From: a virus
DNA: 64,000 bases
IMG/VR virus record: IMGVR_UViG_3300008012_000022
Location: 29,369 to 93,368 of that record
Reading direction: 5' to 3' (one strand)
The first letter of the stretch is position 1; every line of letters begins with the position of its first letter. The notes under the pieces are model-generated. The model ran no database searches and had not been told where the DNA came from. It worked only from the letters and a program-made list of their open reading frames with translations. The position numbers and the translations under genes were made by a program. This document shows positions 7,908 through 16,143 of the stretch, one piece after another.

Positions 7908-8997
7908 GTTGAACCATCTTACTTACTAATCCCTGAAAGTCAAGTAGGGGTTGCCAATTTAAATCTTCTCTTGCTGGAATTGAATCGCCCCAAAGTAATT
8001 CAACTTCATTGGGTCGCCAAAATTCAGGATTTACCTTTACAAATGTATCTGTAATACCTGTGCGAGTAACACGAAACGTTTCCTTCTGTCCCTTGCCGTG
8101 CCACTTACCTTCTATACCTAATTCCTTGAACGACAATTCAACAAATTCACGAATAGTATGAGTCTCATCACTAGCAAGAACATAATCTTTGGCATGGCGA
8201 TTATCGAATTCATAAACGCGCCCAACAGTATATGCTTCTTCACATCCATGAGCACTAGAAAAAGACTTGTCTTGATTTAACATGCGCCAAATTCCATCCA
8301 TGAAATCCATGCTATCACTCCAGTCTCGCTTAACTCCGAGATTACCTAATTCAAGTGGTGTAATAGGAACACCTCTATCTAGTTGATGTCTGATGCGTGC
8401 CACAGCTTTAGAAATCTTTCGTGTCACGAATTCTTCTCCCCGTCTAACTCCCTCGTGATTGAATAACAATCCTTGAACGGCATAAATGCCATAAGATTCG
8501 CGCCAGACTTTTACCATGTGATGCGCCGAACATTTTGATATACCATATGGTGATCGTGGTCGGAACGGATGAGCTATATCTTGTGGTGAATATTTTACGT
8601 CACCAAATTGTTCGCTTGATCCTGCATTATAGTAACGACAGTCTGGTGCATGACGCCTGATTGCCTCCAGTTGATACATGACAGGCATAGCATTGTTCAT
8701 CATGTGTTGCACTGGCATCTTCCAACTCGTGCCGACAAAACTATTCGCCGCAAAGTTGATAAAGTAATCAGGTTCTTCTTCCTGTATGATAAGGTTAGTA
8801 TTTATTTGATCTGTAACGTCAAGGTCTATCAGCTTGAACCGTGGCTCATCTTTTAGATGTTCAATGTTTTCGTGATTCTTGACAGATAGTCGGCGCACTC
8901 CACCTACTACTGTATCATCAGTATGCTTAAGCAGGTAGTCAACCATATTGCTACCATCTTGCCCTGTTACTCCTGTAATTAAAATTTTCTTACTCAT
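7873..8997 (-). CDS. gmd: GDP-mannose 4,6-dehydratase
   Basis: About 374 residues, the usual length. The NAD(P)-binding GITGVTGQDGS-type motif (ILITGVTGQDGSNMVDYLL), the active-site block YNAGSSEQFGDV and YGISKCSAHHMVK, and LLFNHEGVRRGEEFVTRK are all characteristic. It converts GDP-D-mannose to GDP-4-keto-6-deoxymannose, the precursor of fucose, rhamnose or perosamine donors. I use the ATG at 8997 because it forms a TAATG junction with a small upstream membrane gene and leaves the Rossmann motif at the N-terminus. With methyltransferases and glycosyltransferases nearby it probably feeds a phage-directed glycosylation step. Confidence 0.92.
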   Translation of the reverse strand: MSKKILITGVTGQDGSNMVDYLLKHTDDTVVGGVRRLSVKNHENIEHLKDEPRFKLIDLDVTDQINTNLIIQEEEPDYFINFAANSFVGTSWKMPVQHMMNNAMPVMYQLEAIRRHAPDCRYYNAGSSEQFGDVKYSPQDIAHPFRPRSPYGISKCSAHHMVKVWRESYGIYAVQGLLFNHEGVRRGEEFVTRKISKAVARIRHQLDRGVPITPLELGNLGVKRDWSDSMDFMDGIWRMLNQDKSFSSAHGCEEAYTVGRVYEFDNRHAKDYVLASDETHTIREFVELSFKELGIEGKWHGKGQKETFRVTRTGITDTFVKVNPEFWRPNEVELLWGDSIPAREDLNWQPLLDFQGLVSKMVQHDHNEIKRQGL

Positions 8998-9140
8998 TAT
9001 ACAAAAATAAACACTCCGAGAAATATCCCCACTACAAGGCTCTGCACAAGACCTTGCCACCACTCGTCACTAGTATTAAATAATACAAGATAAATAGGTA
9101 CTGTTAACGCTAGTTGCTGCCAATAAGTAACTTCAATCAT
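8997..9140 (-). CDS. Small membrane protein (47 aa)
   Basis: This short gene lies between the lipoprotein and dehydratase genes. It is joined to them by an ATGA overlap (start at 9140) and a TAATG overlap (stop at 8997), which is strong evidence that it is translated. The product has two hydrophobic stretches, LALTVPIYLVLF and LVQSLVVGIFLGVFIFV, separated by a short polar loop with two Trp, so a two-span inner-membrane peptide is likely. Role unknown; holin-like or lipoprotein-associated functions are possible. Confidence 0.65.
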   Translation of the reverse strand: MIEVTYWQQLALTVPIYLVLFNTSDEWWQGLVQSLVVGIFLGVFIFV

Positions 9141-9448
9141 CGAATAAGTTCCCCCATAATAAATGTGTCAGGTCCACAACGTGTAGTATTGACAGCCTCT
9201 TGAATATCCAGAATAATTTGCTCCAACAAAATACCTTGATCTAACTTTATTTGGACTTCGTTGCGGTCCTTATCTGCTTGCGCCCACCGAACACCTTCGA
9301 CACGGAACACAGCTAGTTCTACTGCTGACTCACAGTTGCCACAACCCATACCTTCAATAGCTATGACTCGTGCATCTGCTGGATATTCTACTTTTTCGGC
9401 GCACCCAATTAGTGCTACTGCCGCTATGATTGATAGTAATAATTTCAT
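9137..9448 (-). CDS. Lipoprotein with heavy-metal-associated (HMA) domain
   Basis: About 103 residues. The N-terminus MKLLLSIIAAVALIGCAEK is a signal peptide with a lipobox (ALIGC), so the mature protein should be lipid-anchored at Cys. The rest is one HMA-type ferredoxin-like domain with GMGCGNCESAVELAV, the CxxC metal site seen in MerP, CopZ and P-type ATPase N-domains. A second cysteine, in TTRCGPD, may matter. It could bind copper or another metal in the periplasm. The start at 9448 is set by an ATGA overlap with the upstream gene. Unusual cargo for a phage; it might be an acquired host gene. Confidence 0.7.
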   Translation of the reverse strand: MKLLLSIIAAVALIGCAEKVEYPADARVIAIEGMGCGNCESAVELAVFRVEGVRWAQADKDRNEVQIKLDQGILLEQIILDIQEAVNTTRCGPDTFIMGELIR

Positions 9449-10080
9449 TTTTGATAACAACTCCACACTGCCGCATTAGCTTCCTCAGTGCAGAAATCTT
9501 TTAAGTTTTCATTGAGAACAGTAGCAGAAATCTCTCCATACCAACTCTCATGCCAGTCCCATCGTTTGCCTAAATATTCGGCCTCAAATATTTCTTTGTT
9601 TGGTGCGTAGTCGTGAGTCATGATGACATCACCCGTTTTAAGATATGGAGAAAGTAATTGGAACTCAAGGTTTTTGTCACCACCATCACAGAATACTAAC
9701 GATTGACCTTCGTTTTGAATTATTCCTCCAATTCTTTCTATCATATGAAATATGTTACCATGCACCCTCATAACTCTATTGGACAGTTTCGATTTCTCTA
9801 ACGCTTCAATATCGTAAGCATAAATGGGAATATTTCTTGATAAACAATGATCATGAAGTAATGAGGTAAAACCTCCATGACGATAACCCAACTCAAGAAT
9901 TCTCATTGGTGAAGTTTCACGCGACAACTTATTTAGAAACTCAAATATATTATTGTTTTGTTCTGTTCTAACCCCTTTATAGAAAAAAGGATAATAGTCT
10001 TTGTCAGGGAACTCAGGATCAGGAACCACATTGTTCATGTTTATTCCATAGCGCCATCTTTTATATAATTTCTTTATCAT
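9445..10080 (-). CDS. Class I SAM-dependent methyltransferase
   Basis: About 211 residues. MRILELGYRHGGFTSLLHDH is a motif I (SAM-binding) region, followed by IPIYAYDIEA (motif II acid) and SLVFCDGGDKN with VIMTHDYAPN, as in cephalosporin-hydroxylase/macrocin-type methyltransferases. These commonly methylate sugars or small molecules. The ATG at 10080 overlaps the stop of the next methyltransferase (ATGA). In context it probably modifies a glycan together with the dehydratase and glycosyltransferases; the substrate is unknown. Confidence 0.65.
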   Translation of the reverse strand: MIKKLYKRWRYGINMNNVVPDPEFPDKDYYPFFYKGVRTEQNNNIFEFLNKLSRETSPMRILELGYRHGGFTSLLHDHCLSRNIPIYAYDIEALEKSKLSNRVMRVHGNIFHMIERIGGIIQNEGQSLVFCDGGDKNLEFQLLSPYLKTGDVIMTHDYAPNKEIFEAEYLGKRWDWHESWYGEISATVLNENLKDFCTEEANAAVWSCYQK

Positions 10081-10907
10081 ATCCACCAATCTAGCACATA
10101 GTCTGGTCTTCCATCATAATTTGGTTCATCCAATCCATCAACTGGAAATTTTTCGCGCCTGACTCCGAGATCCTTACCCCACTTCTTACTTATATATGTT
10201 AGCTCAAGAGAGTCAGGGAAGTCTACGTGTCGTGGCGCGTGGTTGTTAGCGTGCATGTGCCACAACCAAAAATGTTTGTTTAGACCCTCAAAGAATCTCA
10301 GTCTACCAGCAAAGTCACGCTTTGCCTGTGCCAACTGTGGCTCAAGCACCCATCCATCAGGAACTTCTTCGATTAAAGAATGAACCTCAATACATATGAC
10401 AGCGAAGTAACTCTTAAGCAGTGCAAGGTTATCATCATTTAACCAATCATATTCGTGACCTTCAATATCCATCTTCAACACATTAAAGTCAGAACCACCT
10501 CCAAACGTATTTTCTTTAAGATGTTTATGAAAGTTGTCTGCCGTTAAATATTCCTTGTAGAACTTTCCGTATTGTATTTTAGCAGGAACTTCATCAATGG
10601 AACCGTCATACATAGATATCCAATTATAATCTTTATCTAACGACTGTTCAAATGATACACCCTCAGGATCGTCGCCAATACCATATGACAAAATCTGTAA
10701 TGGTGAGAACTCCACCATTTGTGCAGGTAATACATAAGACCCATCACCCACACCACAACGACAGAACTTATAAGTATAACTCCAGTATTTACCGTCGAAT
10801 TGACTGCTCAAACGACCAGTCCAATTTTTCATCTCTACATTGTGCGGCACCAGTAGATCTTTTAGGCGCTGATATTTATTTGGATTCTGTTCATCAAAAA
10901 AGGTCAT
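10077..10907 (-). CDS. FkbM-like methyltransferase
   Basis: A 276-residue protein. NVLKMDIEGHEYDWL is the hallmark of FkbM/Methyltransf_21-type enzymes, which usually O-methylate sugars. FCRCGVGDGSYVL upstream and the C-terminal HFWLWHMHANNHAPRHV fit related sugar methyltransferase-like proteins seen beside glycan genes. The gene overlaps both neighbours by a few bases. It belongs to the sugar-modification block with gmd and GT2. Confidence 0.65.
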   Translation of the reverse strand: MTFFDEQNPNKYQRLKDLLVPHNVEMKNWTGRLSSQFDGKYWSYTYKFCRCGVGDGSYVLPAQMVEFSPLQILSYGIGDDPEGVSFEQSLDKDYNWISMYDGSIDEVPAKIQYGKFYKEYLTADNFHKHLKENTFGGGSDFNVLKMDIEGHEYDWLNDDNLALLKSYFAVICIEVHSLIEEVPDGWVLEPQLAQAKRDFAGRLRFFEGLNKHFWLWHMHANNHAPRHVDFPDSLELTYISKKWGKDLGVRREKFPVDGLDEPNYDGRPDYVLDWWI

Positions 10908-11100
10908 TGTAAATAAGGTAAAAAATTCCAGATATTAACACAAGAAAGCTTCCTATAAATATCATTACGGTATAAAAACGATGGAAAAAGGAATAGAGTG
11001 AAGGGGTATAGCGCCCGAAATAATGGTTGGCGATTAGACCTAAGACCGCAAAGCTCCAAAATAACCAACAGTATAGATGTAACTCTATACTATCTTGCAT
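10894..11100 (-). CDS. Small membrane protein (68 aa)
   Basis: Starts at MQDSIELHLYCWLFW and contains two hydrophobic spans: CWLFWSFAVLGLIANHYF and FYTVMIFIGSFLVLISGIFY, with a basic-aromatic loop between. I chose the ATG at 11100, which overlaps the end of the GT2 gene by 11 nt, over an upstream frame start at 11169. Likely an inner-membrane protein of unknown role. Confidence 0.5.
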   Translation of the reverse strand: MQDSIELHLYCWLFWSFAVLGLIANHYFGRYTPSLYSFFHRFYTVMIFIGSFLVLISGIFYLIYNDLF

Positions 11101-12037
11101 AACAAATACATGGGTTATTGTTTTCTGTATACCCCCCACAGTGAGGACAAACCATATAATTTTCCTCAAACTCTTCGAAAGTCATCAAATTCTCATAATT
11201 TAATTTCCAATATTCCCATTCGGGGGTTTCAGTCCCGTCCAATTGTGATGGGTCAATTGTTGCTGGTTTCTTATTCCACACTTCGAATGAATTATCTGCC
11301 CACGCATTAATGATACGACCTTCCTCAGGCCAATTACCACCTAATGCTAGCTGCCATTCAGACTCGTCAAGCGGCGGAAACGAAAACCTTTCAGTAGGTT
11401 TCTTTAAACAATATACCACCTTTGTGTCGGGGTGATGTTTCCAACAACTACCATCTGGATTGCTACGAACAGAATCTCTACCCTTGTCTATGAATAGCGG
11501 CGAACCATTTGGTAGTCTAACTGTATAGAATCTATTCAAATCTTCTGCTTCCAAATAATTTTGGACGCACTCTTCTGTCCACTTCAAGTCATCGAGCGGA
11601 CCCGGCCCTCCAAAATTCTTTGGTACGGTGAGATAGAAATCGCGGCCTATAAATTGTGCCCTTTCACTATACCCTCCGTTACCCTGATTACCTGCTAAGT
11701 CTACGTATGTATAACCTTGATTTTCTATCAGGTCAACAAAGCCTCTAATGTCTGCTTCGTATACTGGATTAGCTAGTTCATGATCTACTTGAATATAGAA
11801 TGCATACTCACTCTGACACTGACTGAATAATTGCACGGTGCCAGCACCACAACCAATATTGATCTGGTTGTTGATTACCTCCACCCTCTCTTCACGAGCA
11901 TACTTGTCAGCGTATCGTTCGCCACCATTGTTGAGAATCACCACCTTGTAATCGAAGTGACAAAGCCTCCTGATGGATGATAGTAGTTCCTCCAGTTCCT
12001 TTGGTCGATTGTAATCGAGTATAAGAATTTCTGTCAT
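11090..12037 (-). CDS. Family 2-type glycosyltransferase
   Basis: A 315-residue protein with a GT-A fold start: MTEILILDYNRPKELEELLS, then KVVILNNGG and VINNQINIGCGAGT, and YAFYIQVDHELANP in place of the usual DxD. The DYNRP / NNGG / N.GCGAG layout is typical of GT2 enzymes. The C-terminus carries two cysteine pairs (MVCPHCGGY...NPCICYAR) that look like a small zinc ribbon. It probably transfers a sugar to a protein, lipid or DNA acceptor; which is not clear. Coupled by ATGA to the upstream Tat-leader gene. Confidence 0.7.
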   Translation of the reverse strand: MTEILILDYNRPKELEELLSSIRRLCHFDYKVVILNNGGERYADKYAREERVEVINNQINIGCGAGTVQLFSQCQSEYAFYIQVDHELANPVYEADIRGFVDLIENQGYTYVDLAGNQGNGGYSERAQFIGRDFYLTVPKNFGGPGPLDDLKWTEECVQNYLEAEDLNRFYTVRLPNGSPLFIDKGRDSVRSNPDGSCWKHHPDTKVVYCLKKPTERFSFPPLDESEWQLALGGNWPEEGRIINAWADNSFEVWNKKPATIDPSQLDGTETPEWEYWKLNYENLMTFEEFEENYMVCPHCGGYTENNNPCICYAR

Positions 12038-12582
12038 GCTATTATTCTAACCTTTTTAGGGAAGAACTTACATTCATATTCCCTCATATAATTCTCTGGT
12101 TTCGATTGGTGAAAGATAGGCATCGGCATATCATCTTCGAGTTCTTCGATAGGAAAGCGCCGATCATTAAACATACCGCTCATAGCTATACGATGATAAC
12201 CTTCGATAGCTTCCTCTGAACCTGATAGTGTAGCGAAAACTGTCAGTTTAGGTATGTGAATAAGACCTCTATCGTCATCGAACCTCATCACCTTCTCTCC
12301 ACACAGATAGTATGTTCCCCTGTGATTCTCTTCTAGATCGTTATCTATCAATTCTTCATCAGGTATATCGACTTGACGTTTCTCCCACCAACCCCTAATG
12401 TAATCTGCCATGTAGGTCTTGCCAGTTGCAGGGGGCATGATGAATAAATTATAATCATACTTTAAGTAGTCACTCCATATTTGATTCTGACAATTATAGG
12501 TCCACTCAACTTCTGGAAGTGTTGGTAATGCTGCGGCTAGAGGTGCTACAACCGCTGTCTTCAATAAATTTCGTCGCTTCAT
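12034..12582 (-). CDS. P-loop-like protein with Tat-like leader
   Basis: A 182-residue protein. The N-terminus MKRRNLLKTAVVAPLAAALP has the twin-arginine pattern RRNLLK followed by a hydrophobic stretch, as in Tat signal peptides. Further on, LFIMPPATGKTYMADYIRGW looks like a strand - P-loop (xxPATGKT) - helix, although the first Gly of the Walker A loop is Pro. The two features conflict if the protein is exported, since the periplasm has no ATP. The first 8 residues are shared with the neighbouring 61-aa gene. Function unknown. Confidence 0.5.
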   Translation of the reverse strand: MKRRNLLKTAVVAPLAAALPTLPEVEWTYNCQNQIWSDYLKYDYNLFIMPPATGKTYMADYIRGWWEKRQVDIPDEELIDNDLEENHRGTYYLCGEKVMRFDDDRGLIHIPKLTVFATLSGSEEAIEGYHRIAMSGMFNDRRFPIEELEDDMPMPIFHQSKPENYMREYECKFFPKKVRIIA

Positions 12583-12586
12583 ATCA

Positions 12587-12772
12587 CTAAATTATATTTG
12601 ATACTTTGTCATCTATGATGATTCGACCCTCATGAAGCTCCGCATACCAACCAACCTTCTTTGACCTGTCAACATAAACAAGTTCGTCTTGAATCCTGAC
12701 TTCTATCTCTTCCTCTTGTTTCTTTATAAAAGGAAGTGCACAAAATAATTTTAATAAATTTCGCCGCTTCAT
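12587..12772 (-). CDS. Tat-like leader fused to a capsid C-tail copy (61 aa)
   Basis: The product begins MKRRNLLKLFCALPF, nearly the same leader as the next gene, and then has YVDRSKKVGWYAELHEGRII. The last part matches the C-terminus of this phage's major capsid protein (55281-56402), which reads FVDRSKKVGWYAEVNEARIV: about 16 of 23 residues are identical by eye. The DNA has diverged more, so the copy is old. Start overlaps the upstream stop (ATGA). A capsid-tail fragment in the early region could be a decoy, an assembly regulator or an exclusion factor; none is shown. Confidence 0.55.
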   Translation of the reverse strand: MKRRNLLKLFCALPFIKKQEEEIEVRIQDELVYVDRSKKVGWYAELHEGRIIIDDKVSNII

Positions 12773-13167
12773 GATAGTTTCTTCGTCATGATTGGGTTCC
12801 CTTTCTCATCTACGTTAGGATTGCTGAACGGATCACCTTTAACTTCAGATTGTGACCTTTTTGATTCCTTTTCTGGTTTACATTCATCAACAAATTTAGG
12901 AATTTGCCCCGCTTTTAGTTGAGCGTCAAGTTCTCTCTGTTCCTCTTTGAGGTCAGCAAGGTCAAGTTCTAACGCAAGAACTTCTTCTTTTGCACGTCGA
13001 AGATAGATCGCAAAATCTAAAGCTTCCTCATATGCATGTTGTAACCATTCACGATGCGACAGTGGATTTTCTTCAACCGTCGTTCCATATTTCTCCTTAC
13101 CGAACTTTTGACGAGCGGCGATATCTTCACACACTCGCTTCTCTGTTCCTTCTACTTCAATTTCCAT
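12769..13167 (-). CDS. Phage protein with a MazG-like helical motif
   Basis: A 132-residue protein. RQKFGKEKYGTTVEENPLSH followed by REWLQHAYEEALDFAIYLRR is a pattern seen in many small phage proteins related to all-alpha NTP pyrophosphohydrolases (EEALD helix). A coiled-coil Glu/Leu segment and a polar tail follow. If the motif is active it would hydrolyse a nucleoside triphosphate, consistent with the RNR genes next door. The assignment is by motif only. Confidence 0.45.
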   Translation of the reverse strand: MEIEVEGTEKRVCEDIAARQKFGKEKYGTTVEENPLSHREWLQHAYEEALDFAIYLRRAKEEVLALELDLADLKEEQRELDAQLKAGQIPKFVDECKPEKESKRSQSEVKGDPFSNPNVDEKGNPIMTKKLS

Positions 13168-13173
13168 AGCTAT

Positions 13174-13254
13174 TTATCTCAAAAACGCCCAAATCCATAG
13201 GGCACCACCTGCTATCAAACTACATATTATATAGCCAACGCAGAATTTTATCAT
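13174..13254 (-). CDS. Possible 26-aa membrane peptide
   Basis: A short frame in the 98-nt gap after nrdA encodes MIKFCVGYIICSLIAGGALW and six more residues, one clear membrane span with a basic end. An earlier ATG at 13265 gives only four codons. The hydrophobic product and tight fit make it plausible, but there is no overlap junction and no leader to confirm it. Confidence 0.35.
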   Translation of the reverse strand: MIKFCVGYIICSLIAGGALWIWAFLR

Positions 13255-13265
13255 CTGTTTATCAT

Positions 13266-14912
13266 TTAGCCTTCGCATACTGAACATTCGTTCAAGTTCT
13301 TGCGATAGAATGTCTGCGCTGCATTTGATGCGTTGTGCTGGTAATACAATGATTTAATACCATTCTCCCACGCATATATTAGCAGTTCATTCATTTCTTT
13401 CGCTGGTGTGTCAGGATGAATCATCAAGTTAGTTGATTGACCCTGATCAATATAGGGTTGTCTCCCTGCCGCTTGCATAATAATATCCTTCGGCGCTATC
13501 TCAGGAAACGTTTTAAAAACTTCCTTCTCGTGATCATCAAAGACGTTTAAGTTTTGAATTGATCCATCGGCTAAAAGAATTTGTCGCCACACCTTTTCAT
13601 CAATGTTTCTTTCCGCAAAAAGTTTCACTAATTCAGGGTTCTTAATCGGCGTATCGATCTTTGCCAATTCTTTGGTATAGTAATTCTTCCAGATTGGTTC
13701 TTTTGACTGAGATACTTGACCGAGAATAAAAGCAGATGAAGTGTTCGGCGCTAAAGACATTCGTGTTGCCCATCTCTCGTTATATGGTGCCATCATTCGT
13801 GTGGTCCCATGAGTCTCAGCCATCTTACGTGACGCTTCAAGACTCTGTTCATCCATGAGGCTAAAGATTTCTTTGTTCAACTGTAATGCCTCAAGTGATC
13901 CGAATGGAATACCTTTCGACTGCAACAGTGAGTGCCAACCTGTAGCTCCCATACCGACTGCACGATGCTCCGCAGCAAATCTTACAGCACGCTCCATGTG
14001 TGGAACTAAAGACGCTTTAGCAATGAACTCTGACATTATTGCATCAAGAAACTGCATCATGATTTCTACTGCATCAGTGTCTTTCCAGTCGTGATAGTGC
14101 AGAAGATTCATCGATGATAAACAACACACAAAAGATTCTTGAGTGTTTGATGGCAGCATGATCTCAGAACATACATTCGATGCATAGATTTCCTTTTGAA
14201 GATCCTTATAAACTTGCGGCTTGTTATCGTTTACGTTGTCGCTAAAAAAGATATAAGGTAGACCTATCTCAAAGCGAGACTTGATTACCTTAGCCCAAAT
14301 TTTTCGTTTTTCTACATCACCTTCAATCATTTCCCGCATCCATTGATTGGATACAGTGACACCTGTAAATAGATGCTGGATAGGATGACCTTCATGTTTG
14401 ATTTGTAAGAACTCTTCGATATCACCATGATCAATAGGAAGGTAACAGGCACAGATCCCGCGCCGAACTTTTGACTGTTTCGACACGTCAACAGTGACGT
14501 TATTTATCCGCATGAATGATACCGAACCATCTGACTTGCCACCTGTTGAGATTTTTGAACCTCGTGATCGAACAGCACCATAGTATGCGCTGGTTCCACC
14601 ACCCATTTTGCTCATCATTCCTATCTCAGAATTCGTATCAAGAATTCCCTCCATAGTATCAGGAACATACGATCCAAAACATGAGATAGGAAGTCCGCGC
14701 TTGCGACCAAAGTTCGCCCATACAGGAGAAGAAAAAAGAAAATGTCCTTTGGCAGCATGGTCAAGGAATCTGTCTGCGAAACCCTTGATACCGAGAATTA
14801 TTTCTGCTGTAGCGGCGATATCACGAACCCTATGAATTGGATCTTCACCCTCTTCTAAGTATCCACCCGAAAGAAAGATCTTAGATTTTTTGTTAAGCCA
14901 TTCGAAATCCAT
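13266..14912 (-). CDS. nrdA: Ribonucleotide reductase, large (alpha) subunit
   Basis: A 548-residue class I/II-type catalytic subunit. Recognisable parts are LPISCFGSYVPDTMEGI, GGGTSAYYGAVRSRGSKIST, NVCSEIMLPSNTQESFVCCL (the N-C-x-E radical site plus a redox cysteine) and APNTSSAFILGQVSQSKEP. The C-terminus ends CSVCEG, the mobile CxxC tail that is re-reduced by thioredoxin. The N-terminal ATP-cone regulatory domain is absent, so dATP feedback through that site should be lacking. It makes dNTPs with the beta subunit. Start shares one base with the upstream stop (TAATG). Confidence 0.92.
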   Translation of the reverse strand: MDFEWLNKKSKIFLSGGYLEEGEDPIHRVRDIAATAEIILGIKGFADRFLDHAAKGHFLFSSPVWANFGRKRGLPISCFGSYVPDTMEGILDTNSEIGMMSKMGGGTSAYYGAVRSRGSKISTGGKSDGSVSFMRINNVTVDVSKQSKVRRGICACYLPIDHGDIEEFLQIKHEGHPIQHLFTGVTVSNQWMREMIEGDVEKRKIWAKVIKSRFEIGLPYIFFSDNVNDNKPQVYKDLQKEIYASNVCSEIMLPSNTQESFVCCLSSMNLLHYHDWKDTDAVEIMMQFLDAIMSEFIAKASLVPHMERAVRFAAEHRAVGMGATGWHSLLQSKGIPFGSLEALQLNKEIFSLMDEQSLEASRKMAETHGTTRMMAPYNERWATRMSLAPNTSSAFILGQVSQSKEPIWKNYYTKELAKIDTPIKNPELVKLFAERNIDEKVWRQILLADGSIQNLNVFDDHEKEVFKTFPEIAPKDIIMQAAGRQPYIDQGQSTNLMIHPDTPAKEMNELLIYAWENGIKSLYYQHNASNAAQTFYRKNLNECSVCEG

Positions 14913-15133
14913 TATCGTTCGCTTATTCCTCGTGGTTCAGGTTTAGGAAGTTTGGTGCCGAAAATTTGAGTATTACAATCTTTCGTTGGACAGTCAATAT
15001 GAAATAGTGTCTCATTCCTGTCATGAGATGATGAACCTTCTTTTCTTTGCCACTCTACAATTGCTCCACACGTATGACACTCGCCTCGATATAAATCCTC
15101 TGATGGTGGATGACCCTCTTTAATAATTCTCAT
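14912..15133 (-). CDS. Zinc-ribbon protein between nrdA and nrdB
   Basis: A 73-residue protein with CHTCGAIVEW and, 30 residues later, CPTKDC: a four-cysteine zinc ribbon around a polar, His-containing loop. It is linked to both RNR genes by TAATG junctions. Small ribbon proteins of this type occur in phage nucleotide operons; it may act in transcription or with RNR, but the role is not established. Confidence 0.6.
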   Translation of the reverse strand: MRIIKEGHPPSEDLYRGECHTCGAIVEWQRKEGSSSHDRNETLFHIDCPTKDCNTQIFGTKLPKPEPRGISER

Positions 15134-16143
15134 TAGAATAAATCGTTCTCTGAAATCGCCTTATTTTTGCGCACGTAATTAGTTGGTCGCTGATTGAAAA
15201 AATCTACATGGACACCAGCAATTAGCTTCTCGTCAAACCATCTGGTTTTTTCAAGACGAGCTTCATTTACGTCAAATATAGGGTCTAATCCTATTCCTGT
15301 CAAGCTTTCATTTAGCCTATTCTTAATAAAGTCTTTCACTTCTAAGATTTTTATATGATCTGGCTTGCATCCATCCACTGTTGGTTCAAAGATTAAATCG
15401 CCATCAGGAAAAATCCATTTCAATAACTTCTCTTCAGCGCGATAAGCCTTGCGAGAGTAGAGGTAAATGAGTTTTTTTAACTCATCATTGAAAAAGTCAG
15501 GATGTTCTTCTTTAATCTGGTTGATTAACCACGTGCCAAACATTCCATGAATTGCTTCCTCCTTCGAAGTTGCCGCGACTACATTGTTGATATCTACCAG
15601 CCACTTGCGATGCTTGTTGAAGGATTGAATGATAAAAAACTGAGAAAATAACGAAACATTTTCTATAAAAAGAGAAAATAAAATGATTGATTTGAGGAAA
15701 TTCTCTTCCAGTCTTGCCGTGGAGAACTCTTTATATTTCGTTAGGTAAACGTGACGGTCATTCACCGCAGGAATTTCTTTAATCTTCTCGAACTCTTCGT
15801 TTAGCCCCAAAATTTCTAACAGTGCAGAGTATGCATCAAGATGACGTTTCTCTGACTCACCAAATGTAGCGCCAACTCCGAGCACTTCTGGTTTAGGTAT
15901 GTGACGATGTAGGTTGCACCAGAAAGTTTTGACGCCAACCTCTACTTGAGATATTAGAAGTAGGCATTTCTTAATTACCTCTCTTTGGTAATCATTTAGT
16001 TCGGTGTGATATTCTTGAATATCTGTTGTAAAATTAAACTCTGTATGTACCCAATAGGATTGTCGGATTGCTTCTACGTAATCTTCACAGATTGGATACT
16101 CAAGTGGTTTAATATTATCTCTCGGTTCGAATAAGTCGCTCAT
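15133..16143 (-). CDS. nrdB: Ribonucleotide reductase, small (beta) subunit
   Basis: A 336-residue ferritin-like protein. ESEKRHLDAYSALL provides the Glu and His ligands and the Tyr (E-x-x-H-x-x-x-Y) used for the radical in class I enzymes; LFIENVSLFSQFF and ATSKEEAIHGMFG give the later E, E and H ligands. The first ligand region reads LISQVEVGVKTFW, with Glu where many enzymes have Asp. It builds the radical that the alpha subunit needs. The start codon lies inside the end of a homing-type gene; see the insertion described there. Confidence 0.9.
   Translation of the reverse strand: MSDLFEPRDNIKPLEYPICEDYVEAIRQSYWVHTEFNFTTDIQEYHTELNDYQREVIKKCLLLISQVEVGVKTFWCNLHRHIPKPEVLGVGATFGESEKRHLDAYSALLEILGLNEEFEKIKEIPAVNDRHVYLTKYKEFSTARLEENFLKSIILFSLFIENVSLFSQFFIIQSFNKHRKWLVDINNVVAATSKEEAIHGMFGTWLINQIKEEHPDFFNDELKKLIYLYSRKAYRAEEKLLKWIFPDGDLIFEPTVDGCKPDHIKILEVKDFIKNRLNESLTGIGLDPIFDVNEARLEKTRWFDEKLIAGVHVDFFNQRPTNYVRKNKAISENDLF

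Noticed and set aside
13258-13265. ATG at 13265 as start of the tiny membrane peptide
   Set aside because: It reaches a stop after four codons; the ATG at 13254 opens the hydrophobic frame.
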